Of a stretch of DNA of 36,421 nucleotides, positions 1 to 11,485 are shown one piece after another; within the stretch, counting starts at the first letter, position 1, and each line of letters starts with the position of its first letter. The notes beneath the pieces are model-generated. The model was not told the origin of the DNA. It did not search any database and worked only from the letters and a program-made list of their open reading frames with translations. The DNA comes from Pontimonas sp. (GTDB lineage: Bacteria; Actinomycetota; Actinomycetes; Actinomycetales; Microbacteriaceae): positions 1-36,421 of the forward strand of contig JAFMDO010000010.1 in assembly GCA_017857245.1 (NCBI GenBank), in the 5' to 3' direction. Both the position numbers and the translations under genes were made by a program.

Positions 1-1162
1 CATCCTCCAGGATGGAAACCATGGCAATCTCTGGCGAAGTGATGTGCATAAGATAGCGGGCCATAAGGTGCCAGTGCGCGACCCCACACTTTTCGACGTA
101 TTCTTCGTGATAAGACTCCTGGCGCGCGTCTACCTCTGAGCAGAAACCACCAGCCTCCATCATCTTCACGTAGCTCAGAAATTCATCTTCAAACCACCCG
201 CAACACGAACCGGCAATCGCACTCTTTAACTTAAATTTTGGCGACGGCCACACATCATCGCTCGCGACAATCTCGTCATAACTCAGGCCATTATCTTTGG
301 TCACCTCAAACTCGTCGAAATAATCACGCAGAATCCAGCCTGGGGTAAGTTGCGCAGTCCCCTCGATCCACCAGGTGGGACCGAACCCGTCGGGGGGAAC
401 CGGAGCCCCTGGACCATTCCCACCGGCGCCCTCCTTGCCGAGAAGGTGGGCCCTTTGAACATGATGATGGTATTCGTGAATTAGCCCGGTAAGCATAAGG
501 TACTTTGTTCCCACCAAACCATAAAATTCCAGATTGTCGGAATTGGATATTGCCAGGCGGTCATTGCAGAATGAATAAGCGTCACGAACAGGGTTCGGCC
601 CACCGCTAAAGCCCCCGAGACAACCAGCCCGTTCATTTACAAGAGCAAAAGCTGGAGTAGCGCCATAATCAAAGTTATGTTCGAAATAGCCTAATTCGTC
701 TAGGCCGTTCACAAGTGCCTGATTAGTGGCATTTCCGTCATCTTCATAAGCTGCGTGAACCCAACGGTCGTAGCCGCCGAGATTATCGATCAGAATCTCC
801 GTCATGCTCATGACATCGCCTCGCCACTCAGAAGTGATGCTGTCTCCAAAAAAAACGTGAAACTCGGGTTTCCTCTGGGGTATGTTCCTTTCCGCTTTCG
901 CCAGCCACAGACCGTTTTCGAGAAAGTCTTGTGGCAAATCGCCGGCTTCAACCGGACAATGTCGATATCTGTAGTTCGCTTCTGGAATCAAGGATTCGAC
1001 CGGCTGCGCTTCGCATGGCGGGAGCGATTCCAGCGGTTTTTCAGAAGGTGTGGTCGGCGCGTCAGAGGACTCCGTGCCAATCGCGGGCGAGGAAGAATCA
1101 CTAGAACAGCTAGCTAGCACGAGGTTTAAGGCGATAGCAACAGCCCCAATTCTTGACCCCAC
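1..1162 (-). CDS. Putative secreted zinc metallopeptidase-like lipoprotein (partial, C-terminus outside window)
   Basis: An uninterrupted minus-strand frame of 387 codons runs off the left edge. It starts at a GTG (1162-1160); an in-frame stop lies four codons upstream. The N-terminus is a short lipoprotein signal: a hydrophobic stretch ending in the lipobox L16-A17-S18-C19, followed by a Ser/Pro/Thr/Glu-rich linker, so the protein should be anchored outside the membrane. A zinc-protease motif HEYHH is at residues 229-233, and 34 residues later comes W-W-I-E267-G-T-A-Q. This HExxH...E(G) arrangement is typical of gluzincin metallopeptidases, where the two His and the later Glu bind zinc and the first Glu is catalytic. 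Several Cys residues (for example a CC pair after the motif) suggest disulfides. I do not recognise the exact family; the peptidase role is inferred from motifs. Composition appears more AT-rich than the neighbouring core genes. No good Shine-Dalgarno is visible, so the exact start is uncertain. Confidence 0.72.
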   Translation of the reverse strand, partial: MGSRIGAVAIALNLVLASCSSDSSSPAIGTESSDAPTTPSEKPLESLPPCEAQPVESLIPEANYRYRHCPVEAGDLPQDFLENGLWLAKAERNIPQRKPEFHVFFGDSITSEWRGDVMSMTEILIDNLGGYDRWVHAAYEDDGNATNQALVNGLDELGYFEHNFDYGATPAFALVNERAGCLGGFSGGPNPVRDAYSFCNDRLAISNSDNLEFYGLVGTKYLMLTGLIHEYHHHVQRAHLLGKEGAGGNGPGAPVPPDGFGPTWWIEGTAQLTPGWILRDYFDEFEVTKDNGLSYDEIVASDDVWPSPKFKLKSAIAGSCCGWFEDEFLSYVKMMEAGGFCSEVDARQESYHEEYVEKCGVAHWHLMARYLMHITSPEIAMVSILED

Positions 1163-1304
1163 CCAAGAAGCCTATATGTCAATCTGATTTAAGGCCTCAG
1201 GAGGAGTGACAAGCACGATGTCATAGGCTTCCGGTGCCTTTAGGGCGACGGGTTTGAGGCATATGTGACCGAACTTGCGACCTTTTTTGCGACTAAGTGG
1301 CTTT

Positions 1305-1338
1305 AGAAAGAAGAAAAACCCCCATATTTACGAGGGTT
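1305..1338 (-). terminator. Rho-independent terminator after tRNA-Ala
   Basis: Read on the minus strand, a 7-bp stem (AACCCTC with GGGGGTT, one T-G pair) with an 8-base loop is followed at once by a T-rich tail. It lies about 10 bases past the tRNA-Ala 3' end and would end the tRNA transcript. The rest of the interval between the lipoprotein gene and tRNA-Ala (1163-1347) shows nothing else I can name. Confidence 0.75.
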
Positions 1339-1347
1339 CTCTCTATG

Positions 1348-1423
1348 TGGTGGAGCCTAGGAGAATCGAACTCCTGACCTCCTGCTTGCAAAGCAGGCGC
1401 TCTACCAATTGAGCTAAGGCCCC
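1348..1423 (-). tRNA. tRNA-Ala (anticodon TGC), CCA encoded
   Basis: The minus strand folds as a complete cloverleaf: acceptor GGGGCCU paired with AGGCUCC including the G3-U70 pair that identifies tRNA-Ala, a D arm with AGCUCAAUUGGUAGAGC, an anticodon stem-loop CUGCUUUGCAAGCAG with TGC, and a T arm with GUUCGAUUC. The 3' CCA is encoded at 1348-1350. It follows tRNA-Ile in the same direction, as found downstream of gyrA in other actinobacteria. Confidence 0.97.
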
Positions 1424-1445
1424 TCAGGGATTTTATTTAGTTGTG

Positions 1446-1519
1446 TGGGGCTACCAGGACTTGAACCTGGGACCTCTTCGTTATCAGCGAAGCGCTCTAA
1501 CCACCTGAGCTATAGCCCC
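1446..1519 (-). tRNA. tRNA-Ile (anticodon GAT)
   Basis: The minus strand gives a full cloverleaf: acceptor GGGGCUA paired with UAGCCCC, D arm, anticodon stem-loop UUCGCUGAUAACGAA with GAT, and a T arm with GUUCAAGUC. The discriminator base is A and CCA is not encoded (the next bases are CAC). It lies 46 bases after the DUF3566 gene and probably shares a transcript with tRNA-Ala. Confidence 0.97.
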
Positions 1520-1565
1520 CTAGGCCGACTACGACTTTAGCGCACTCTGGGCACAAGCCACTACT

Positions 1566-1976
1566 CTACTGGTTCGTGAACCCGACCGTTAGACCCCCCG
1601 TTACGCGGGCGATCACGTTATACAAGATTGCGCTCAGTGACCCGAGGACCGTTAGGGCCACCATGTTGATAAGTGCGCCAACAGCTCCCAGTACGGCGAC
1701 CTGCTCAAAGCTCAGTAAGGCAAGAATTGAGCCGCCGCCTTCCCCTAGAACGTCTCCGACAACTCCTTCAACAGCGCCGATTACCCCCACTGAACTCAGC
1801 AATACCCAGCTCAACAGGACGACCAAAAAAACGGAAATCGATATTGAGGCGGCCACGAGTGCAGACACCCTCACCGCGGCCCACAAGTCGATATAGACAA
1901 GGTTGAGTCGGACCTGCTTGGCGACCGGGGCAGAGGACCTCTGGGTTTTCATTCGTGAGGTGGGAGTATCAGTCAT
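1566..1976 (-). CDS. DUF3566 transmembrane protein downstream of gyrA
   Basis: The 136-residue protein has a short polar, Ser/Thr-rich N-terminus (about 1-25) and two long hydrophobic segments (about 38-66 and 92-120) separated by a Gly/Val-rich loop. This is the actinobacterial DUF3566 architecture (Rv0007 of M. tuberculosis is the counterpart), and the position directly after gyrA is the conserved one. Its start codon overlaps the gyrA stop in an ATGA tetranucleotide, so it is translationally coupled to gyrA. The function is not established; it is a predicted inner-membrane protein. The assignment rests on topology and synteny rather than a motif. Confidence 0.85.
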   Translation of the reverse strand: MTDTPTSRMKTQRSSAPVAKQVRLNLVYIDLWAAVRVSALVAASISISVFLVVLLSWVLLSSVGVIGAVEGVVGDVLGEGGGSILALLSFEQVAVLGAVGALINMVALTVLGSLSAILYNVIARVTGGLTVGFTNQ

Positions 1977-4510
1977 TCGTTAGTTTCTTTCTCTTCTTCT
2001 CCACTGGATACTTCCACGACACTACTCTCCTCATCGACGGTTTTCAGGTCCCGTTCAGAGTTCCGCGCAATGCCCAAAACCTTGTCTTCCTCGCCCATTC
2101 GCGCGAAGACAACTCCCATCGTGTCCCGGCCCTTTGCGGGGACCTCCTCGACGCTTGATCGCACCACTTTGCCGCTTTCAAGAACGACTAAGACTTCATC
2201 CTCGTCTCCCACAATCAATGCTCCAGCGAGGCCGCCTCGGGTTTCTGACAGCTTCGCTACCTTGATCCCGAGGCCGCCACGCTGTTGAGCGCGGTATTGA
2301 TCCACGGCGGTGCGCTTAGCGTAACCGCCCTCGGTCACCACAAAAACGTAGCCTTCATCAGTCACGACAGAGGCAGACAGCAACTGGTCTTCCCCGCGGA
2401 AGTGCATTCCAATCACGCCTGCGGTAGAACGGCCCATTGGTCGCAAAGACGAGTCTGTCGCGCTAAATCTCAGCGACATCCCCGCCTTCGACACCAACAA
2501 CACATCGTCGCCCTCATTGGCGAGCATTGCAGCAACCAGCTGGTCTTCTTCTTTGAGATTGATGGCGATGATTCCACCGGACCGGTTGGTGTCGTACTGG
2601 GTCAGCTCCGTTTTCTTGACCATGCCGCCCTCGGTGGCAAGCACCAAATACCTGGCAGCTTCATAATCCGCAATATCCAGAATCTGGGCGATTTCTTCGC
2701 CGGGCTGCAACGCCAGAAGGTTTGCTACGTGCTGGCCCTTCGCATCTCGGCCCGCTTCTTGGACTTCATAGGCCTTTGCCCGGAAAACCCGCCCGGTGTT
2801 GGTGAAGAACAGGAGCCAACGATGAGTGGTGGTGACAAAGAAGTGCTCGACCACGTCATCCGCGCGCAACTGAGCGCCCTTAACGCCCTTTCCGCCTCGG
2901 TGCTGGCTGCGGTAATTATCACTCCGGGTGCGCTTGATGTAGCCACCCCGGGTAACCGACACGACCATTTCTTCCTCGGGAATCAGGTCCTCATTGGTCA
3001 TTCCGCCATCAAAACCCATGACGATTTCTGTCCGCCGGTCATCACCAAACCGATCGGTGATGTCAGCAAGCTCCTCGGAGACAATGCTCCGCTGGCGTTC
3101 TTCGCTGGCCAAAATTGACTGGTAATCAGCAATGAGGCGTTCGAGCTCAGCCGCTTGATCCATGATCTTTTGACGTTCGAGTGCCGCCAAGCGACGTAGC
3201 TGGAGATTCAGGATGGCGAGTGCTTGTTCCTCATCAACGTCAAGCAGTTTCTTCAGGCCTTCTTTGGCCTCTTCCACGGTGGGGGACTTGCGAATAAGGG
3301 CAATTACCGCATCGAGGGCGTCAAGCGCTTTGAGATATCCGCGCAGAATGTGGGCGTCAGCCTCCGCCTTATCGAGGCGGAACTGTGTCCGCCGCACAAT
3401 AACCTGGATTTGGTGGGAAACCCAGAGAGTAATAAAGCCATCCAGAGTCAACGTTCGGGGGACCCCGTCGACGATGGCCAGCATATTGGCCCCGAAATTT
3501 TCCTGCAAAGACGTGTGCTTGTAGAGGTTGTTCAGGACCACCTTTGCCACAGCATCACGCTTTAATACGATGACAAGACGTTGTCCAGTCCTCCCAGAAG
3601 TCTCATCACGAATATCGGCAATACCCGTGATTTTTGCCTCTTTAACAAGATCAGCAATTTTGACCGCGAGGTTGTCCGGGTTGACCTGATACGGAAGCTC
3701 GGTAACGACAAGACACGTCCGATTATGAATTTCCTCCACGGTGACAACGGCCCGCATCGTGATGGAGCCGCGACCGGTGCGATAAGCATCGGCAATACCG
3801 TTGTTGCCGAGAATTTGGGCCCCGGTCGGGAAATCTGGCCCCTTTACCATCGTGAGAGCTGCCATCAGCAACTCCTCCGTGGATGCCGTCGGGTTCGCTA
3901 AATGCCACTGGGCAGCCTGCGCCACCTCGCGCAGATTGTGCGGAGGAATGTTGGTCGCCATTCCCACAGCGATCCCCACTGAGCCGTTCACCAGCAAATT
4001 GGGGAAACGGCTCGGAAGAATGCTCGGTTCTCGGGTTCTTCCGTCGTAATTGTCTTGGAAGTCGACCGTGTCTTCTTCGATGTCCCGAACCATCTCCATG
4101 GCAAGGTTGGCCATCTTGGTCTCGGTATATCGAGGAGCGGCGGCACCATCATTACCGGGGCTTCCAAAGTTTCCCTGGCCGGCGGCCAGAGGGTAGCGCA
4201 AGCTCCATGGCTGGACGAGACGCACAAGGGCGTCATAAATTGCGGAGTCGCCGTGAGGGTGGAACTTACCCATTACGTCGCCAACCACGCGAGAACATTT
4301 CGAGAACGCCTTATCCGGGCGATATCCGCCGTCATACATCGAGTAAATGACCCGGCGATGGACGGGTTTCAGGCCGTCTCTGACATCAGGTAAGGCGCGG
4401 CCCACAATGACGCTCATTGCGTAGTCGAGGTAGGAGCGCTGCATTTCTACCTGGATATCAACCTGGTTGATACGGTCCACGATGGGGCCGCTGGTATCTT
4501 CGTTAGCCAC
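1973..4510 (-). CDS. gyrA: DNA gyrase subunit A
   Basis: GyrA is the DNA breakage-reunion subunit of gyrase, which introduces negative supercoils with GyrB. The 845-residue protein is full length. The quinolone-resistance region reads [10 protein letters not shown] (residues 84-93) with Ser89 and Asp93 at the drug-contact positions, the wild-type pattern. The catalytic tyrosine is Tyr128 in APRYTE. The C-terminal beta-pinwheel carries a GyrA-box variant QHRGGKG, plus a later QQRGGLG repeat. It ends in an acidic Glu-rich tail. The start is a GTG preceded by AGGACGGA, 9 bases after the gyrB stop, so gyrB-gyrA form one operon with DUF3566 behind them. Confidence 0.98.
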   Translation of the reverse strand: MANEDTSGPIVDRINQVDIQVEMQRSYLDYAMSVIVGRALPDVRDGLKPVHRRVIYSMYDGGYRPDKAFSKCSRVVGDVMGKFHPHGDSAIYDALVRLVQPWSLRYPLAAGQGNFGSPGNDGAAAPRYTETKMANLAMEMVRDIEEDTVDFQDNYDGRTREPSILPSRFPNLLVNGSVGIAVGMATNIPPHNLREVAQAAQWHLANPTASTEELLMAALTMVKGPDFPTGAQILGNNGIADAYRTGRGSITMRAVVTVEEIHNRTCLVVTELPYQVNPDNLAVKIADLVKEAKITGIADIRDETSGRTGQRLVIVLKRDAVAKVVLNNLYKHTSLQENFGANMLAIVDGVPRTLTLDGFITLWVSHQIQVIVRRTQFRLDKAEADAHILRGYLKALDALDAVIALIRKSPTVEEAKEGLKKLLDVDEEQALAILNLQLRRLAALERQKIMDQAAELERLIADYQSILASEERQRSIVSEELADITDRFGDDRRTEIVMGFDGGMTNEDLIPEEEMVVSVTRGGYIKRTRSDNYRSQHRGGKGVKGAQLRADDVVEHFFVTTTHRWLLFFTNTGRVFRAKAYEVQEAGRDAKGQHVANLLALQPGEEIAQILDIADYEAARYLVLATEGGMVKKTELTQYDTNRSGGIIAINLKEEDQLVAAMLANEGDDVLLVSKAGMSLRFSATDSSLRPMGRSTAGVIGMHFRGEDQLLSASVVTDEGYVFVVTEGGYAKRTAVDQYRAQQRGGLGIKVAKLSETRGGLAGALIVGDEDEVLVVLESGKVVRSSVEEVPAKGRDTMGVVFARMGEEDKVLGIARNSERDLKTVDEESSVVEVSSGEEEKETNE

Positions 4511-4519
4511 GATTCCGTC

Positions 4520-7103
<2,584 letters not shown>

Positions 7104-7107
<4 letters not shown>

Positions 7108-8219
7108 CGAGGCGTCACCGCCCCCGCGAGAACATCAAACACTCGCCCGGACAATTCTTGGGGGATGTCCTCTTCCACCGCGCTGGTGACAATGATTTGC
7201 TCGTAATGGCCCATCGCGCTCACCAACTGGGCCCTGCGGCGGGAGTCTAGTTCCGCAAAAACGTCGTCCAACATGATGATCGGGTCACCGCTGGGTTTAT
7301 CAGCCTTCAACCAGGAGGCCGTTCCAAGCCGCAAAGAAAGAGCAAGGGACCACATTTCCCCTTGACTCGCATGAGTCCGCGCGGGCTGACCCTCGATCAG
7401 TAGTTCCATATCGTCTCGCTGGGGGCCCACTAAGGACATTCCCCGTTCCCGCTCCGCTGGAGCGGCCTGATCCAGTGCGACCGAGATCACAGACGCCAAG
7501 TCCTCCCGGGATGCCCCCTCATCCGCGACAAAACCTTTTGGCAGATAACGCGCCGTGATGTGCTGCCCTGTGGCGAGGTTTTCATAGGCTGCCGTAACAT
7601 CGGGCAGAATTGCTGCCCATTGCTGAAGTCGATGGGAAACAATATCGGCAGCCAAAGAAACAAAGGAGGCGTTCCAAACCTCGAGAGTGGAGAGGTCCGC
7701 ACCCCGCGGTTGCGAACGCAATGACTTCAACAGGCTGTTTCGTTGTTTGAGAACCTTGTCGAAATCTGCATAGGTCGCAGCCATCGCGGGCGATGCACCG
7801 ACGACCAGATCGTCAAGGAATTGCCGTCGAAAACCTGGTTCACCCCGAATAATTGCTGAGTCTTCCGGGGCGAACATGACAGCAGAAACCCACCGCGGTA
7901 TTTCTGAAATCTTGACCGAATTACCGGACACCGTGGCGTCGCTCGTGCCGGTGCGTTTAAGAGTGACACCAACCGAAACATCACGGTCCCCGTGACGGAG
8001 ATTGCCAAATATGGTGGCTCGATCGTGGCCGTCCCCGATCAACGCAGAGGAACCACCTACGCGATGAGATCCAAGCGTTGAGAGATATCGAACAGCCTCC
8101 ACCACATTGGTTTTGCCTTGTCCATTGGGCCCAACCAAAATGTTGGTGCCCTGCGTGAAAGTGAGCGAGCTTTGGTCGTGATTACGCCATCCCACGAGGT
8201 CTAGCTGGCTAATCCACAC
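7104..8219 (-). CDS. recF: DNA replication and repair protein RecF
   Basis: RecF is an SMC/ABC-type ATPase that helps RecO and RecR load RecA at gaps in replicating DNA. The 371-residue protein is full length: Walker A GPNGQGKTN near residue 33-41, the ABC signature-like SQGEMWSLALSLRLG at about 285-300, and Walker B PIIMLDDVFAELD with the following D-loop. It begins with MWISQLDLVGWRNH, the typical RecF N-terminus. It lies 9 bases after dnaN and overlaps dciA by 4 bases. In several other actinobacteria gnd sits between dnaN and recF; it is absent here. Confidence 0.97.
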
Positions 8220-8228
8220 GAGGCGGAC

Positions 8229-9374
8229 TTAGCGCATCAGGAGATTTGGCTGCAACAAGTATCGGTATCCCTCAGAAGCGTCCCCATCTTGAGACTTTTG
8301 TGCCGTCAACAAAACCGGTCCTGGTTTGTTCGGGTTATCCGTGTGGGTGAAGGAGATTCGAACAAATTCACTGTGCGTAGCGGCCAAGCCATCAATGAGG
8401 AACTGTGGCTTGAGTGATACCACGCACTCTTTTCCTACGAGATGCCCGTTGATTTCTTCTGACGCCTGTGCTTGGTCCGACCCAAGAGCCTCGAGAGCCA
8501 CTCCATCAGCACTGAACGAATAGCGCAGAGGCGCCTCCCTCTCCAGCACCAACGCCACTCGACGGGTAGCTTCTATCAAGTCTTGCGTGCTCACAACCGC
8601 ATAGTCAGGAGTGGTCTCGGGGAACAGCTTCTGGACAGGAGGAAAGGAGCCCTTAATGAGCAACGTCGTTACCGTGCGTTGGTCAGAACTAAATGCGACC
8701 AGCTCACGTTCACCACCCACACTTAGCGTGATCGTTAAGTTAGGTGTGTGCGCAAAGGTTTTGCCAATTTCTGCCAGTGTTCGAGAGGGAATGAGCGCTT
8801 GAAGCCCATCGGCGGCGACCGAACCGCCCGACCATGAAAGTTCCTTTGCCGCAACCCGATAACGGTCGGTGGCCATCATTACTAGGGCAGAGGAAGAAAC
8901 ATCCAACAGCACGCCAGTTATTACCGGGGTCACGTCATCACGAGAGGCAGCGGGCGCTACTTGCCCCACAGCTTGAGAAAATTCCTCGCCTGATACTGAA
9001 CCAGATACGCCTTCAACCTCGGGAAGATTTGGATACTCTTCGACCGGCATCGTAGCCAAAGAGAATTTTGCTGAACCCGACACCACCGAGACAGAGGTCC
9101 CACTCAAAGAGAGACTCACACTGTCTTCCGGTAGTCGCTGAGCAATTTCAGACAGCAAGCGCCCGGAAACAAGGACTTGACCGGGGGAGTCTACTGAAGC
9201 GCCAACTTTGGTTTTGGCTGATACTTCGTAATCAAAAGAGGAGATCGTCGCTGCGTCATCCTCGACAGTGATCAAAACACCGCTCAGAATCGGCAACGTG
9301 GTCCGCTGAGGTAATAACTTCACAGCGAAAGAGACTGCTTCACTGAAGACATCTTTATTCACTTCGAACTTCAC
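8229..9374 (-). CDS. dnaN: DNA polymerase III beta subunit (sliding clamp)
   Basis: DnaN forms the ring-shaped dimer that tethers DNA polymerase III to DNA. I place the start at the GTG at 9374 (VKFEVNKDVF..., 381 residues), because AGGTG is 6 bases upstream and known DnaN proteins begin with M-K-F; a TTG five codons upstream has no ribosome site. The sequence shows the three-fold clamp repeats with the conserved LPILSGVLI, ATDRYRVA and TPVITGVLLD elements, and ends in a YLLQPNLLMR variant of the usual Y.IMP.R C-terminus. Confidence 0.96.
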   Translation of the reverse strand: MKFEVNKDVFSEAVSFAVKLLPQRTTLPILSGVLITVEDDAATISSFDYEVSAKTKVGASVDSPGQVLVSGRLLSEIAQRLPEDSVSLSLSGTSVSVVSGSAKFSLATMPVEEYPNLPEVEGVSGSVSGEEFSQAVGQVAPAASRDDVTPVITGVLLDVSSSALVMMATDRYRVAAKELSWSGGSVAADGLQALIPSRTLAEIGKTFAHTPNLTITLSVGGERELVAFSSDQRTVTTLLIKGSFPPVQKLFPETTPDYAVVSTQDLIEATRRVALVLEREAPLRYSFSADGVALEALGSDQAQASEEINGHLVGKECVVSLKPQFLIDGLAATHSEFVRISFTHTDNPNKPGPVLLTAQKSQDGDASEGYRYLLQPNLLMR

Positions 9375-9582
9375 AGGACACCTACTCAATTGCTAGACGG
9401 AACGGGGTACTTGATTCTGTCACAAAGCCTTTGGCGCTGTAGTCGAGGGTTATTGGGAGCAAGAAATTGATTAGTTAAGTAAATACTCATAACGGCTGTG
9501 GAAAAGAGGATAACTGTCGCGATCCGTTGAAGAAGGTCGTGAACTACATCTGTGTCAGATGTGGAAATCCTCCGGAGAGGCC

Positions 9583-9591
9583 TGTGGATAA
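9583..9591 (-). promoter_or_regulatory. DnaA box (perfect)
   Basis: TGTGGATAA is the reverse complement of the consensus box TTATCCACA. It lies in the middle of the proposed oriC. Confidence 0.85.
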
Positions 9592-9672
9592 TTCCTGTGA
9601 AATTACAGAAATTTTTTACAGCTGCACCCGCATGTGAACAGGTTCAGCGTGTCCTCCCCAGTAGGTGACATG

Positions 9673-9702
9673 TTTTCCACAACTTATCCACAGTGTGGGA
9701 AA
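9673..9702. promoter_or_regulatory. DnaA box triplet: TTTTCCACA, TTATCCACA, inverted TGTGGGAAA
   Basis: A one-mismatch box (9673-9681) and a perfect box (9684-9692) face the same way with starts 11 bp apart, about one helical turn, and an inverted weaker box follows at 9694-9702. Close packing of this kind favours cooperative DnaA binding. It abuts the 3' end of dnaA. Confidence 0.82.
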
Positions 9703-9721
9703 CCTTCAACTAGAAGTTGGG

Positions 9722-11128
9722 TTAATTTGTATAATTTGAATTTTGTTTGATACGGCTCGTGAGTTCAGTCACTTGGTTATAAATCGAGCGACGCTCTTTC
9801 ATGAGCTCGCCGATTTTATTGTTCGCATACATCACCGTCGTATGGTCACGGTTACCAAAGAGCTGGCCGATTTTAGGGAGCGACAGGTTTGTCATTTCTC
9901 TCGAGAGATACATCGCAACCTGTCGGGCCAAGGCGATGGTTTGTGAACGCGAGGGCCCATAGAGGTCATCAATGGTGAGTTGGTAAAAAGTTGCGGTGAT
10001 GTTGATGATGTCCACTGGTGACACAACATTGGTGTCTTCAGTGAGGACCAGATCCTTCAATACAGTGCGGGCCAGTTCCATGGAGATAGGTGCTTTATTA
10101 AGGTTTGAGAATGCGGTGACTCTGATAAGTGCACCCTCCAGTTCGCGAACGTTGGAAGACACCTTTGAAGCCATAAGCTCCACAACGTCATCGTTTATAT
10201 CGATTCGCTCACTCGCTGCCTTCTTCCGGAGAATGGCGATGCGGGTTTCAAGATCAGGGGCTTGAACATCGGTAATAAGGCCCCATTCGAAGCGGGAGCG
10301 CATACGGTCCTCAAACCCAGTCAGTTGCTTCGGGGGCAAATCGCTGGTGACGACAACTTGCTTGTTGTGGTCGTGAAGCGTGTTGAAGGTATGAAAAAAA
10401 GCTTCCTGGGTGGAGTCTTTACCTTGAAGAAACTGGATGTCATCAATGAGCAGAATGTCGACCTCGCGGTATCGAGCCTGGAATTCTGGAGCTCGGTTAT
10501 TCGCAATTGCGTTGATGAAATCGTTGGTGAACTCTTCGGAGCTGACATATCTCACGCGGCAGCCTTTAAAGAGGCTGATGGCGTAGTGGCCGATGGCGTG
10601 GAGAAGGTGTGTTTTGCCTAGGCCAGAGCCCCCATAGATGAACAGAGGGTTATACGCCTTAGCGGGGGCTTCCGCTACAGCGACAGCTGCGGCGTGAGAA
10701 AACCGGTTAGAGGATCCAATCACGAAATTGTCAAAGCTATATTTCGTGTTGAGGCGAGACTGATTGTCTCCCATGGCGACTGGACCAGGGTCGAAGGACT
10801 CGCTCAGTATCTCCGCGGCGACAGCTTCCCCCAGTGGGATTTGAAGGACATCGCTTTCGATATCCGGGTTAACAACAATGGCAAAACTACTAACACCAGA
10901 TTCTTCGGTGCTCTCCAAGGCTTCTAAAAGCGGCAGACGCACTCTCTGTTCGAGCATTCCGCGGGTGAGCTCGTTAGGAACTTCGAGATAAAGAACTCCT
11001 GCCATGACGCCGCGAGGTTCGACGAGGTCGAGGAAGCCCCAGAGCTGAGGAGTGATGCGGGCGTCGGCGGTGAGATGAGACTTAACCCCTTGCCACAAGT
11101 CAGTAACCTGAGTCTCTGGCTCGCTCAC
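9722..11128 (-). CDS. dnaA: Chromosomal replication initiator protein DnaA
   Basis: DnaA binds the boxes on either side of its gene and opens the origin. I place the start at the GTG at 11128 (VSEPETQVTDLW..., 468 residues), preceded by AAGGGG; a TTG 11 codons upstream overlaps a DnaA box and lacks a ribosome site. Domain I (about 1-85) begins with the LW..V...L pattern. Domain III has Walker A GGSGLGKTHLLHAIG and Walker B ILLIDDIQFL. Domain IV has the DNA-binding signature GNRDHTTVMYANNKI. Domain II is unusually short for an actinobacterium, in keeping with a compact genome. Confidence 0.97.
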   Translation of the reverse strand: MSEPETQVTDLWQGVKSHLTADARITPQLWGFLDLVEPRGVMAGVLYLEVPNELTRGMLEQRVRLPLLEALESTEESGVSSFAIVVNPDIESDVLQIPLGEAVAAEILSESFDPGPVAMGDNQSRLNTKYSFDNFVIGSSNRFSHAAAVAVAEAPAKAYNPLFIYGGSGLGKTHLLHAIGHYAISLFKGCRVRYVSSEEFTNDFINAIANNRAPEFQARYREVDILLIDDIQFLQGKDSTQEAFFHTFNTLHDHNKQVVVTSDLPPKQLTGFEDRMRSRFEWGLITDVQAPDLETRIAILRKKAASERIDINDDVVELMASKVSSNVRELEGALIRVTAFSNLNKAPISMELARTVLKDLVLTEDTNVVSPVDIINITATFYQLTIDDLYGPSRSQTIALARQVAMYLSREMTNLSLPKIGQLFGNRDHTTVMYANNKIGELMKERRSIYNQVTELTSRIKQNSNYTN

Positions 11129-11149
11129 ACCTTCACCCCTTTGCGATGT

Positions 11150-11158
11150 TGTGGATAA
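11150..11158 (-). promoter_or_regulatory. DnaA box (perfect) upstream of dnaA
   Basis: TGTGGATAA, a perfect inverted DnaA box, lies 22 bp upstream of the chosen dnaA start. With the second copy at 11215-11223 it probably serves autoregulation of dnaA, a common arrangement. Confidence 0.8.
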
Positions 11159-11214
11159 CAAGAAGCTCCACCCTACGACAGGCGGAAATACTGACCATAA
11201 CAGTACAAGCTCCC

Positions 11215-11223
11215 TGTGGATAA
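11215..11223 (-). promoter_or_regulatory. DnaA box (perfect) between dnaA and rpmH
   Basis: A second perfect inverted box, 65 bp from the first and 19 bp upstream of the rpmH -35 element, so DnaA bound here could affect both divergent genes. Confidence 0.78.
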
Positions 11224-11241
11224 CTACAGCCCCGGGATGGC

Positions 11242-11270
11242 TTGACCGCCGCCGCTTAGGGGCTTATCCT
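11242..11270 (+). promoter_or_regulatory. rpmH operon promoter
   Basis: TTGACC (11242-11247), a 17-bp spacer and TATCCT (11265-11270) form a good sigma-70-type promoter. Transcription would begin near 11277, about 60 bases before rpmH. Confidence 0.72.
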
Positions 11271-11335
11271 GTAGTGTTGCCCATTCGGGCTAAGTTTTGA
11301 TCAGGAGAACACCTGATCGGTATCGAGGAGTTTCC

Positions 11336-11473
11336 ATGAGTAAGCGCACGTTCCAACCCAACAACCGTCGCCGCGCCAAGGTTCACGGTTTCCGCTTGCG
11401 CATGCGTACCCGTGCCGGCCGTGCCATCCTCGCTGCGCGTCGCCGCAAGGGCCGCACGTCGCTTTCGGCCTAG
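11336..11473 (+). CDS. rpmH: 50S ribosomal protein L34
   Basis: A 45-residue, Arg/Lys-rich protein beginning [19 protein letters not shown] and ending GRTSLSA, the L34 pattern. The start ATG has GAGGAG 5 bases upstream. It heads the conserved rpmH-rnpA-yidD-yidC-jag-rsmG-parAB array and is divergent from dnaA. Confidence 0.97.
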   Translation: MSKRTFQPNNRRRAKVHGFRLRMRTRAGRAILAARRRKGRTSLSA

Positions 11474-11485
11474 GTAAGAAATCCC

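Larger units (their letters stand above)
9375..9721. other. Probable chromosomal origin of replication (oriC), dnaN-dnaA intergenic region
   Basis: This 347-bp gap between dnaA and dnaN holds a DnaA-box cluster: perfect boxes at 9583-9591 (minus) and 9684-9692 (plus), one-mismatch boxes at 9497-9505 (minus) and 9673-9681 (plus), and weaker ones at 9560-9568 and 9694-9702 (minus). AT-rich stretches at about 9460-9492 and 9598-9619, and across the dnaA end, could serve as unwinding elements. Gene direction diverges from this region on both sides, as expected of an origin. Promoters for dnaN must also lie here but I cannot pin them. Confidence 0.88.

Noticed and set aside
755-1117. Plus-strand open frame of 120 codons, Arg-rich product
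   Set aside because: It lies wholly opposite the lipoprotein gene, which has a lipobox and a zinc motif; the Arg/Phe-rich product looks like a shadow frame.
1163-1260. AGGAGG ribosome-site-like sequence near 1200 on the plus strand
   Set aside because: The start codons after it meet a stop within a few codons, so it heads no gene.
2285-3118. Plus-strand open frame of 277 codons
   Set aside because: Antisense to gyrA throughout, with low-information His/Gln/Leu-rich product and no ribosome site; a shadow of a long conserved gene.
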